Source of the DNA: Oscillospiraceae bacterium
Lineage (GTDB): Bacteria; Bacillota; Clostridia; Oscillospirales; JAAYXM01
NCBI GenBank assembly: GCA_017435965.1
Contig: JAFSEA010000041.1
Location: forward strand, 1-33,965
Direction: 5' to 3'
Length of the DNA: 33,965 nt
The notes under the pieces are model-generated. The model was not told the origin of the DNA. It was given only the letters and a program-made list of their open reading frames with translations, and ran no database searches. Shown here piece after piece: positions 9,101-19,100 of the stretch. Both the position numbers and the translations under genes were made by a program. How positions within the stretch are numbered: the first letter of the stretch is position 1; each line of letters starts with the position of its first letter.

Positions 9101-12100
9101 CATTTCGTTTGTCTTCGGTTGACTGTCAAGTGCAACTGCCGCAGTTGTTACAACAAACTGATGCTGACCAAAGTTTCCACCTATCTGTCTTTTTTTAACA
9201 CCGGTGTACGCAGCATCGATAATTCCTGTTTCCCAGTTTGACCAGATATCATATGCGCTTTCCTTCTTGTTCTCGAGCGAATGCTTTTCTGCTTCACGAG
9301 AGAGGAAATTTATAACCTGAGTGTCGGAAGTCATGGGGAAGAATGCATCGGAGCAATCGGCAAAGAGAGTTGCCATAACGCAGTCGTCAATACATCCCTG
9401 AGTTTTTCCGATGAAGTTTCCGCCGTCTGTAATGAAGAATCCTGCCTCGAGACCGGTATATGATGCCGTCTCCATTTCAGGCCATACGTCGGCAATTCTG
9501 TCAAGAATTATTGCTCCTGCTCTTCCGTATTTCGGGTCGCTTGTGTATATATAAGCATCTCTTATTGCTCCAAGTATGTCACGGCGCTGTTCCCAAGATG
9601 AGTATACATAATATGCGATGTAGGGATGTCTCTCTCCCTTTCCGTTCGGATACTTATATTGTTCTCCGTTTTCATCGCGGGGGATATATCCCCAACCATC
9701 GTCAACTGCCCATGTCTCTACTGTTTCACCCGGGCGAAGACCTCTGTGGTTATTTATTGTCTCCTCAAGTTCAGGATAGAGGTTGTTCTTAAGATATCCC
9801 GTACCGTATGTTCCGCCAAAAAGCTCTTCATGTTTTTCAAGCGCACGGTCACGATCAAAGAGTCCGTGTTCATCAAGACCGAGATTATAGAAACTTTCAA
9901 AATCATTTGACGGGAAAAGTCTCTTGCATCCGGGGCACTGAATCTTCCACGGGCGGTTGATTATATCCCATGTAAATGCGCGTCCGTTACCGCCATTTGC
10001 GAAAACAGATGTGTCCACTCCGCAGTAGCGACAAATCATATATTCCGGGTCTCCGTAGCCGCCTATCTGACGGGATGTCGGAAGTCCCATTCCTGCGATG
10101 CTGTCGTATATCTTTTCATATGAGTCAACATACTTGTCGGCAAGTTCTTTTGCTGCCTTAACTTCATCACTCGCCCACTTATACTTCGCAGTATTTTCAA
10201 TCGCTGTATCGCGCATTTCTTGCGTGTATATGGTCGTTTTGTTCTTCTTGTAACTCGGAAGAAGATTGATTGTTATTGCTTCCGCGGTATGGCGAGCATT
10301 ATCATACCAGCAGTTTGCAGAAATGGTTATTGAACCTTCTGCATTTGCAGAAATATATCCCTTGCTGTCGATTGTTGCAACGCCATCAGGGTTTTGATTC
10401 AAAACTTCAAATCTGACAAGAGAAGGATCGATTTCCTTTACAAGTCCGCTGTTCATCTCAATTTTGAACTTTGCCTTTTTTCTGTCGGTAACATAAATGC
10501 TCTCAGGAGCATCAAGATATGCGCGCTTAACACCACTTGCATCAAGTAACTCGATATCTTTTGATGCTGAATGAGTTTCATTTCCGTGCTTTACGGTAAC
10601 CGTGATTGTTACCTTACCGTCACGGAGTGCCGTTATCTTACCACTTCGGCTTACTGTTGCGGCATCGGCATCACTTGTGGTGTATCTGATATCAAGCTCG
10701 GATGCATCAATCTCTGTGCCGTCAAGATTATATGCACGGACGGTTGACATTGCGCTTTCGCTGATGTAAAGAGAGTCGGTATCGACTTCAAAATCAAGAT
10801 ACTTAAAGACATTGTTTCCATCGAGAGTAAAGCTTCGAAGGTTTACATATTCTGCTCCGTGTCCCTGAGTTTTCTTCACCGCGAGAATATATTCGCCTGC
10901 CTCCGGAAACTCTACGACACCAAGATCCTGATATGTGGGAGTATAGTCGGAAACATCGGGGTTGTAGCAGTTTACGTTCCCGATAGGTTCAGCTCCTGCA
11001 AGTGCCGTCTTGACGTCATTCGTCATCGGAAGAACATACACATCACCTGCACCAACAGACTGACTGTGGTCGTTTCTTTCAATACTTGCAAAGTATCTTC
11101 CTGCCTTAGGAACTTTAATAGCGAGAGCCACATAATATCCGGGGTTAAATCCTAAACGAAGGCGGCCATACGGCTCACCTCTGTACATCCACGCAACATC
11201 CGAATATGCATTAGGGAAGGATGCAACGTCTGTGCTGTGCCACTGCCAGTTTCCGTCGGTATAATCATAGGTAATCATTCTGATGTCTTCTGTTCTCTTC
11301 GGCTCCTGTGTATACATGGGAGCATCCCAATCGGGAGACATGGTAAGAAAGTCATAACGCTGTGAAACTTCCGCCGGTGCGAGTGACGGAGCAGGTGCGA
11401 CATTAAATGTCTTTTCAACCGTAAGCATCATATCGCCATAAGTTATGTTTGCAATTACTGTAAGTTCTCCTTCTTTGAGAACTTTAACGCTTCCGTCTGC
11501 CGCAACGGTTACAATATCGGGATTCTTACCTTCATAAACAACTTCTGCCTCAGACATATCAGCCATAGACATAGCAGCATCTGCAAGCTTACCTGTGACA
11601 GCGAGCTTCTTGTTTCCGACAAGCTCCATATCAGCTGAGAGAAGTGCATATTTATCACCTGTGCCCGAAACGAGCTCAAGGTTATGGATTCTTATGTTCT
11701 TTGCATTTGGTGAATTGAAAATAACAGTATACTCACCTGCATCAAGCTCTCTTGTTCCGATTTCGGTAAGCTGTGTTCCGTTAGCATTTCCCTTTGTGCA
11801 GTTCACCACGGCAAGAGCGCCTGTACCATCAGCTATTGCCGAGGTGATTTCGCTGTCGGATGCTTCGCCGTCGATTAAATACGTCTCAAGAGCCGGCTCA
11901 AAGCTTGAGTGACAGTTGTATCCGAAAATAACCTTATATTCTCCCTTTACCGGAACACGAATATTTATCGCAAACCACTTTTTTTCGCCATTGAAGTATG
12001 CGCGAAGTCCGAGGTTGTAAGCATTTGCCGTTGTGTAGCAATGGTTTACGGAAAGTCCGCTCGGTGCAGATGCAAGCTTCCAGAGTCCGAATGTCTTCTC

Positions 12101-13087
12101 GTATGTATCAACAAGGTTAAGGCTCTTATGAGTTGCAATGAATGTCGTTTCGGATGTGGTATAAGGGACATCCTCTGTGTAGTTATCTATAAAGTCATAA
12201 TGAATCTTTATGTTTGTTGTCTTCTTTATGACTTTGATGCTTGTTTTGGAAACAAATTCACGTCCACCCCAAGTTACCGTTGCGGTAATCTCGGTCCTTC
12301 CTTCGGAAATTGCCGTAATATTACCGTATGCATCAACGGTTGCAACACTTTCATCAGAGCTTTCATACGTTTTTTCATCGGGATAGAGAACAGCCTCACC
12401 GCCGTCGCTATAGAAAAGCTTTGCCGAAGCAGTTGCCTTTTCTCCTACCGCGATGACGGACTTATCGCAAGAAACAACAGAGCCCATAGGTGCAGTTCCG
12501 CTGCCACCATCAAGAGTGATTTTTCCGATTGTGGTATAAGTCCATTTTTCTGTTCCCTGAACTACAAAGAGATATTTTCCTGCATTCGGGAACTCAACTG
12601 TTCCCGATGCAATTTCTTTCTCTTTGTAGTTGCTTTCACTAAAGAAGGAATTTTCAGAGAACTTATTTTCCTCTGTGAGATTCTCTTCAATATTTTCTGC
12701 TTCTGTTTCATCAAGGAAATAGATATATGCTTTGTTTGCACCGTAAGTACGCTTGATACACTCAATCGTAACATCATATTCGCCCGCTGCGGGAACGTTG
12801 AGTTCCATTGCATACCAATCACCGGCTGTATGGTGATAAGCAAGCATTCCCTTATTAGGATCACCGTTTATGCGGAAATCTCCGTGAGCAGGCTCCCAGC
12901 CTTTCTTTCTTGAATGATAACTGTAAAAGCTGTTTGTAAGTTCATATGAAATGTCTGCAATGTTTACGTTGTATTCAAGGACACTCGGGTCATATATGAC
13001 CTTAACACCCGAGCTTTCTGCCGCAAACACAGGCACAAAGCTTATGAGCATTGCAACTGTAAGTATTGCCGATATCAGCCTTTTCAT
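6128..13087 (-). CDS. Giant SLH-anchored heparinase II/III-like polysaccharide lyase (2319 aa)
   Basis: This is a secreted surface enzyme. A signal peptide (MKRLISAILTVAMLISFVPVFAA) is followed by three ~170-200-aa beta-sandwich modules (about 28-200, 293-487, 576-775), each followed by Big_2 Ig-like domains, with an extra Ig-like domain near 850-945. Residues ~950-1960 form a heparinase II/III-like region with a zinc-ribbon-like CRYC (about 1017) and CPGC (about 1052), the GLDEHGLFD motif, then SHGHKDALN (about 1539) and LSHNTIVVNE (about 1582) in the C-terminal beta domain. A cadherin/He_PIG-type domain (about 2010-2090), a Gly/acidic linker and three SLH repeats (about 2142-2316) complete it. 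By family it should beta-eliminate uronate-containing glycans; the substrate is unknown. ATG 13087 has GAGGAGGT 5 nt upstream, 17 nt after its paralogue. Two palindromic repeats lie inside its 3' part. Confidence 0.88.
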   Translation of the reverse strand: MKRLISAILTVAMLISFVPVFAAESSGVKVIYDPSVLEYNVNIADISYELTNSFYSYHSRKKGWEPAHGDFRINGDPNKGMLAYHHTAGDWYAMELNVPAAGEYDVTIECIKRTYGANKAYIYFLDETEAENIEENLTEENKFSENSFFSESNYKEKEIASGTVEFPNAGKYLFVVQGTEKWTYTTIGKITLDGGSGTAPMGSVVSCDKSVIAVGEKATASAKLFYSDGGEAVLYPDEKTYESSDESVATVDAYGNITAISEGRTEITATVTWGGREFVSKTSIKVIKKTTNIKIHYDFIDNYTEDVPYTTSETTFIATHKSLNLVDTYEKTFGLWKLASAPSGLSVNHCYTTANAYNLGLRAYFNGEKKWFAINIRVPVKGEYKVIFGYNCHSSFEPALETYLIDGEASDSEITSAIADGTGALAVVNCTKGNANGTQLTEIGTRELDAGEYTVIFNSPNAKNIRIHNLELVSGTGDKYALLSADMELVGNKKLAVTGKLADAAMSMADMSEAEVVYEGKNPDIVTVAADGSVKVLKEGELTVIANITYGDMMLTVEKTFNVAPAPSLAPAEVSQRYDFLTMSPDWDAPMYTQEPKRTEDIRMITYDYTDGNWQWHSTDVASFPNAYSDVAWMYRGEPYGRLRLGFNPGYYVALAIKVPKAGRYFASIERNDHSQSVGAGDVYVLPMTNDVKTALAGAEPIGNVNCYNPDVSDYTPTYQDLGVVEFPEAGEYILAVKKTQGHGAEYVNLRSFTLDGNNVFKYLDFEVDTDSLYISESAMSTVRAYNLDGTEIDASELDIRYTTSDADAATVSRSGKITALRDGKVTITVTVKHGNETHSASKDIELLDASGVKRAYLDAPESIYVTDRKKAKFKIEMNSGLVKEIDPSLVRFEVLNQNPDGVATIDSKGYISANAEGSITISANCWYDNARHTAEAITINLLPSYKKNKTTIYTQEMRDTAIENTAKYKWASDEVKAAKELADKYVDSYEKIYDSIAGMGLPTSRQIGGYGDPEYMICRYCGVDTSVFANGGNGRAFTWDIINRPWKIQCPGCKRLFPSNDFESFYNLGLDEHGLFDRDRALEKHEELFGGTYGTGYLKNNLYPELEETINNHRGLRPGETVETWAVDDGWGYIPRDENGEQYKYPNGKGERHPYIAYYVYSSWEQRRDILGAIRDAYIYTSDPKYGRAGAIILDRIADVWPEMETASYTGLEAGFFITDGGNFIGKTQGCIDDCVMATLFADCSDAFFPMTSDTQVINFLSREAEKHSLENKKESAYDIWSNWETGIIDAAYTGVKKRQIGGNFGQHQFVVTTAAVALDSQPKTNEMLDFVFKTGEETKTDLYGGNVASTLVDVISRDGMGNEASPQYNYVWIERLMSIADLLGRYPVEDKYNLWKNTKFVQMFMSYPPVAITSNESVQVGDCGQFGAGGFRALPEDFIPAFKYLRDTENAKRIANYIYLLSGEETEGLHYDIMTKDPESLECEVESYLDSEMAWFTEILTGYGFGMLRSGGKLETVQNSNFKRGIYMNFGRSIASHGHKDALNIGITAYDLNMAPDLGYPSNTGPQPQRLQWISNTLSHNTIVVNEKPQTGIEHGYPQHFDDSGKVKLLDVDASGAYAETDIYRRTLVTVDIDDQDSYFVDFFRVSGGDDHLFSFHVAGDTVSETSLNLGEEQPGSYADPNWPYGEDPNSPAEYYYDTVYPRGYTWLKETRRAEGGNVGQYDVDFEIKDYKDRIKDDKGLHLRVTQLNDFELNEVALTTGHPPTNATNKAVNEKGIKYLLARRTGENLDSLFTTVYEPYKVNRRLDGMTTVEIKAVDGTPGADDTAKAIKVIRETGRVDYIMYATNNSVKYVVTDGETKIDFRGFVGVYSVENGVNVYSYLNDGDILGEHTSEAAITGEVVDFSRDLSLDNYITVKPDNDVDASLFAGKMIVVDNDMVKNGAYFVESAEELSDGNIRLDIGTVTAIRRYKDANDFDAGFIYNINPGQSFKIAKSFVEDSAPVFDSVSKELSASSGSVFTFSINAQSEISNAIRYEGTSIPRGASIDPESGKITWKPTAGQVGDNLFTITAYDEDGRYNSINFVVKVYGSTSGNTGGSGGGGGDGATAPTTPSDEKENDKDSETGVGEDIILPPAESDIRFTDLGSHAWAEDAINALADKGIIRGTSETTYSPAKNITRADFALLLVRAFEKTSDNTENFDDVLETDYFARELAVARNAGLVSGIGNNKFAPRDNIKRCDMMLMVYRVIKDKLVGADIIRPDYADFESVPDYAKEAVSALISAGLVNGKNNLIAPLDNTTRAEVAVLLMRVLEFTKK
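6300..6325 (-). repeat. In-frame palindromic repeat, copy A (SLH2-SLH3 linker)
   Basis: Arms GGGCGGAT (6300-6307) and ATCCGCCC (6311-6318) form a perfect 8-bp palindrome around a 3-nt loop, followed by CCTACAAG-type flank. Read on the coding (-) strand it encodes V-G-A-D-I-I-R-P in the linker between the second and third SLH repeats. Similar GTAGGGGCG-type palindromes are, from memory, dispersed in many clostridial genomes. Confidence 0.75.
6684..6708 (-). repeat. In-frame palindromic repeat, copy B (linker before SLH1)
   Basis: Arms GGGAGGAT (6684-6691) and ATCCTCCC (6695-6702) are again perfect, with the same GAT loop and the same CTACA flank. Both arms differ from copy A at the matching position, so pairing is kept. 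It encodes V-G-E-D-I-I-L-P in the linker before the first SLH repeat, a site not homologous to the other three copies, but in the same frame and orientation. Confidence 0.72.
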
Positions 13088-13104
13088 ATCTTACCTCCTC
13101 AAAC

Positions 13105-16100
13105 TTATTTGCTTGTGAACTCAAGCACCCTTAAAAGCAAAACCGCGACTTCAGCACGTGTTGTATTATCAAGCGGTGCTATGAGATTGTTCTTGCCGTT
13201 GACAATTCCTGCCGTGATGAGAGCAGAGACTGCTTCTTTTGCGTAGTCGGGGACGGATTCAAAATCGACGTATTTCGGGTGGATGATATCCGCCCCTACA
13301 AGAGCCTCCGAATCCTTGATGACTCTATAGACCATAAGCATCATATCCGAGCGTTTGATATTATCTCTCGGTGCGAATTTATTATCTCCAATACCTCCGA
13401 CAAGACCTGTGTTACGTGCGATCGCAAGCTCTTTTGCAAAGTAGTCCGCAGCAAGCACATCATCAAAGTTTTCCGTGTTATCACTTGTCTTTTCAAAGGC
13501 ACGAACTAAAAGACACGCAAAATCAGCTCTTGTGATATTCTTCTCGGGTGAATATGTGGTAGCACTTGTTCCGCGGATGATGCCCTTTTCAGCCAATGCA
13601 TTGATTGCATCAGCTGCCCATGCGTGGTTTCCGAGATCAACAAATCGGACATTATCATTGGGAACATCGGGAGTTTCAGATTTGTCCGGTGTTTCGGGCA
13701 CAGTCGGAGTTGTCGTTGTGCCGCCGCCTCCACCACCGGATGTGCCGCCCGTTGTTGAGCCGTAAACCTTGACATTAAAGTGCAATGTACTTTCACGACC
13801 TGCGCTGTCATAAGCCGTTACGGAGAAATGGTTTTCTCCCACCTGAGAGCTTCCGGGCTTCCAGGTTATTGTTCCGTCCTCCGAAAGTGATGCTCCTCTC
13901 GGTATGGAATTTGCAGAGTATGTGACCTTTCCTCCGTCGGAAGCTTTTGCTTTGATATTTACCGTCATAAGACTTCCGGCACTTGCTGAAAGTCCTGAAA
14001 GCTCCTCAAACACAGGTGCTTCATCAAATTCAAAAGACATCGGTATATACGCCGTCTGCCCTTCTTTGATATTATACACATATCCCTTTGTAAAGTCGTC
14101 TTCATCAGCGTAGCCTCGTACTGTGGTAACAAGGCCGATGTTGAGCTTTATTTTTCCATCCGAAAGCTTTTCTGCACTTTCAATAACATATGTTCCGTTC
14201 TGTGCTCCGTCATTTTTGATGTTGATTATCTTTCCCGCAAGTATCTCTGCATTATCAATGTCTGCAGAAACGATTATATAGTTATCCGTCATATGTTCAC
14301 GGCTGAAATCGGAAACCGTTGCAGAATATCCGCTTTTGACTCCCGTTTCATCGCCGATCACATCGCCGTCATTTATATAGGAATAGATATTTTCGTTCTC
14401 TGCATTTACGGAGTAAACTCCCACAAATCCACGGAAGCTGAACACATCGCCTATGTTATAGAGCACCGTATTATCCGTTGAATATACTATATAGTCACAT
14501 CTTCCGTTTGTAAACTTCACGCAAACTGCTCGTGCAGTCCCGTCTTGAGGTTCCGGTGACATTGTGACGGGTGTTATAGATTCGATATAGCGATTTTCCT
14601 TATACGGCTCGAATACTGTTGTAAACAGACTCTTTAAGTCTTTGCCCTCACGCTTGATAAGAGCATACTTAATTCCTCTCGGAAGTCCTGCGTTTACACT
14701 CTTATTCGGAACGTATCCGTCTGCTATTGCAACTTCACTTACGTCAAAGTCATTTACCTGTGTCATTCGCAGATGAATGTTCTTGTTGTCATTTACCGCC
14801 TTTCGGTAATCGGTTATAGCAAAGTCAACAGAGAAAGTTTCCTCGGGACTTGCATCACGGTCTACGTTGCGAAGCCATGTGTATCCGTGCGGATAGCGAA
14901 GAACATCATCGGAGGTATAAGCCGTATCGGGATCCTGAACAAATCCCGGAACATCAATGCCTGCATAGCTGCCCTTGTATTCTCCGTTTTCCGCCTGCGG
15001 AAGAAGATTCAGACCTTCTGTATCGGAAATCTTTTCCGACTGGGCGTGGAAGCTATAGATATGAGTGTTTCCGCCCTGAACGTTAAAGAAGTCAATGCCA
15101 TAGCTTATGTCTCCCGGAGCCTCTATCATAACAAGAGTTCTCCGGTATTCATCTGCACCGGGGTATGCATCCTCACTTCTCATATCAACGACCTTGACCC
15201 TATTTCCATCATCATAATGAAGCGGCGTTGCAGACTTGAGTGTTTTTGTCTGTTGCTTTTCATCTATGGTCACCGTATTGTGCGACAATGTGGTATTTAC
15301 CCACTGAACACGATTCGGGTCATCTCCTGTTGCCTCGGGATAACCGAGATCGGGGCTTAAGTTGAGACCAAAAGCTTCTATACCGATATTCATAGAGTCA
15401 AGCTGATGGTGAGACGACCTTCCCCAACCGGAATAAATCCAGAAGCTTCTGAGGGTGTTATCCGCACCGTCTGTGCCAATGCTGTCATAACGTTCACCTT
15501 CACGGAGAACGCCGAAGCCATAGCCTGTAAGAAGCTCACTTCCGTTCTTTGAAACATCATCTGCAAGTGCAAGAACTTCTTTTTTGATGCTCTCGGGATT
15601 CTTTGTGTAAATGTCATAATGAACGTCCGAAACATCTCTGTTGTATCTCAGATAAATCTGATTTGCAAGCTTCTTTGCAACATCGCTATTTTTTAAGTAT
15701 TTAAAACTCTTTATAAGATTGTCGGCAGAATCAACAAATCCTATTGTTGCAGTACCCTGCGAGTCACCAATCTGCACGGTATGACTGTCACTTAATATAA
15801 GCGAAGCGAAGTTCGTTGAAATCTGCGCAAACCTCGGACTTGCCGAGATATCAAACTTTTCCTTATTCACACCGTTGTATCTTGAAAGAGCTTCGATTGT
15901 TTCAAAAAGGTCGTCGGGCGCTATATAGTTATACTGCGGTGAGGATTCCACTCCGAATCCGTCACGGTCAAGCTCACCGACAAAGTAATTACCCAAATTT
16001 CCTCCGGTTACTTCAAAAGCTTTATAACCTACCCATCCGCCGCTTTTGAAAACAAAGTCGAGTATTTCTTCGCTTTCGGGCTCATTTCCGAGGGCAACCG

Positions 16101-19100
16101 CAGTTTTTACAAGCGCTTCCTGCATCATTCCGAAGTTGCCGTGGAGATTGGCTTTCTTTGCTGAACGGAAGTTCTCCAAAAGAAGTCCATCCTGCCAGTT
16201 TTTCCAGATATCGTATGCACTTTCTTTTTTATTTTCAAGATTATATTCTTCTGCCTTTTCTGAGAGGAAGTTTATAACCACCTTATCCTCCAGAATTGGA
16301 TAGAGCATATCTGCCCCTTCGGCAAAGTTCATGGCAAATTCGCAATCCTGAATACGTCCGACAATCTTTCCTTCACCTGTGCCGCCGTGAGTGTAATAGA
16401 AAGTTTTAAAATACTGCCACATATCCATACCGGGATATACGTCGGCAATTCTGTCAAGGATTATCGCACCTGCTCTTCCGTACTTTGCATCACCTGTATA
16501 GTAATATGCATATGAAAGATTCTTTACTGCAGGTCTGACATACTGGAACCATGCATGCCAGTTGTATACTGCAATGTATGTATGTCTCTCAACAACTCCG
16601 TTGTCGTACTTATAAGGATCTCCGTTTTCCTTTTTGGGAACATAACCAAATCCATCATCAACGCCCCATTTTTCAACCGTTTCGCCGGGACGGAGTCCAC
16701 GACCGCAGTTGATTGTATCGGAAAGCTCGGGGTAAAGCACGTTCACAAGAACATCTGCCTCAGGACCAAACTCTGCTATGTTTGCATTGTTCTTTTCATG
16801 TGCGCGGTCAACATTGAATATTCCGTGCTCATCAAGTCCAAGCTTATAGAACTTTTCAAAGTCATTTGACGGGAAAAGTCTCTTACAATCCGGGCACTGC
16901 ACCTTCCACGGACGAGTGAGAACATTTATGTCATATGCATAAGCGCCGTCTGCACCGTATTTCGTTGCAATGTCAACGCCGCAATAACGGCAGTAGTAAT
17001 ATTCAGGGTCGTCCTGTGAGCCGTTCTGACGACCTCTCGGCACTCCTTCGCCAACAATGTGATCATAGATATATTCATAATGATCAACATATCTGTCAGC
17101 CGATGCAATTACAGACTTCTGTTTTTCCCGTGCCCAATCATATTTCTCCACATTTTCAAAGAGATTTTGTTGCATCTCCTTTGTGAACAATGTTTGCTCC
17201 GTCTTTTTTGCACCTTCAAGAACAGTCATTTCTATCTCGTTTGACGAAATTTCAGCACCTCGGAAATTTGCCTTTGCCGAAACCTTTACCACACCGACAC
17301 CTGATGCACATACATAGCCGTCTTCATCAATGTATGCAATGTCCTCCGGCTCTGTTTTAATGGTGTAGTCGATATCAGGCAGCGGAACTTCAAGCTTATT
17401 TCCGCTGTTCATATATGCATAAAGAGTGAGCTTCTTTCTTCCTTTTACATAGACCTTATCCTCTGCCGAAAGCTCACCATATTCTACATTGCTTGAATCT
17501 TTTACGGTTATTGTTTCCGTTGCATCAATTACAACCCCGCCAAAAACTACCCTTGCGGAAATCGTTGTGCTTCCCTCTGAAATAGCCGTAACAACACCGT
17601 TTTCGTCAACCTCGGCTACGCTTGAGTTCTCGGATGAATACTTTACCTTGAGCTCTGTATTATCTATCTTTGAACCATCAAGCATATATGCCTGCACTTC
17701 TGTATCAGTCTTCTCACCTACTGCAAGCTCGGAATTTTCTGCAGAAAGCTCTGCTCTCTTCATTCCGTCAACACCGTCAAGGTTCAAAGCCTTGAAGTCC
17801 ATATATCCGCCTCGGAGAGCTTTAATTACGAGGATATATTCTCCTGCTGCTTTTATGTCAAGATCTCCTATCTCAACAGTATCAAGGGCAAGTGACGTTG
17901 CACTTTCATCCAAACAATCAAAGGTGCAGAGATAGTTGTCTTCGGTAAGAGCAGCGGAAATATCCGCTGTATCCTTCGGAAGAAGATATATATCTGCCGC
18001 AATTCTTCCCGAATAATACTTGCAATATTCAAAGCTTGCAAGATACCTGCCGCTTGCCGGAATATCCAATGTAAAGGCAACCCATTTATTCTTGCTTGTT
18101 CCGACTCTTGTGCGACCTTCGGCACCGTTTCCGTAGTACATCCAGATAACAGTGTTGCCGCTTTCCTCATAAATATCTGTTATGTCGCTTCCATACCATT
18201 CCCAGTTGCCCGGAAGTGATGTCTTTGAAGTATACTCATATGTTATACCTCTAATATCGTTTGTATTGGGAGCAGACTCACCTTTCCAATACACAGGCTG
18301 CCAGTCATCGCTCTTTACGCTGAAATCGTATCTTGCATACACACCGCTGTATGGCATATATTCATCACCGGTTATTGTGAGCTTAACCGAATCACTTACT
18401 GTGATTCCTTCAACCGTCGTGCTCGCCGTAACCTCAACGTCACCCGTTGAATATGTTCTGAATTTGCCTGTTTCTTCATCTATTGCGAGAACACCTTCAT
18501 CGGAAGAAGTATACTTTACATCCAACTCTGCTTCGCTGAGTTTTTTGCCGTCACTCATTATCACGCTTACCGAAGGCTTTAAGCTTTTTGAAACCGAAAG
18601 GTCGAGTGACATGGGCACAGTACCGCTACCGCCATTGAAAATCATCGTTCTCGGAAAGAGAAGATAGCGTGACATATTGTTATATTCTCCATATCCCTTG
18701 TAGACAACGAGATATTCGCCTGCGGCCGGTGCTTCGAATGAACCGTTTGCGGTAAAAGGTGCAGTTTCGCTGTACTCGGAGCGTTCACCGTTACAATCTA
18801 TCACAGCAACGGGAGTTTCCGAAGAAATTGCAGTTTCTACATCATCTGTATCCACAGGAAGAATAAAAATCTTTCCTTTTGTTCCGCTTGAATGCTTGTT
18901 ATATCCTATTGATACGCTGTAATACCCTTTTTTAGGAATGTTTATTCTGTAGGATATATGCTCTGCCGCACGCATATGCATAGCCGCAGAGTTTCTCTCC
19001 CAGCCGAGAGCTCCCGAAATTCCGCCCGGATTTTTAAGCTCAATTCTGTTACCGCTGTTTTCATATGTTATAAGTGATGCATTTGCAAGAGAGCCATATT

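Noticed and set aside
11909..12913. A 334-codon open frame on the + strand
   Set aside because: It lies wholly opposite the giant - strand gene, has no ribosome binding site and encodes a Cys/Ile-rich protein without recognisable motifs; it is a shadow of the coding strand.
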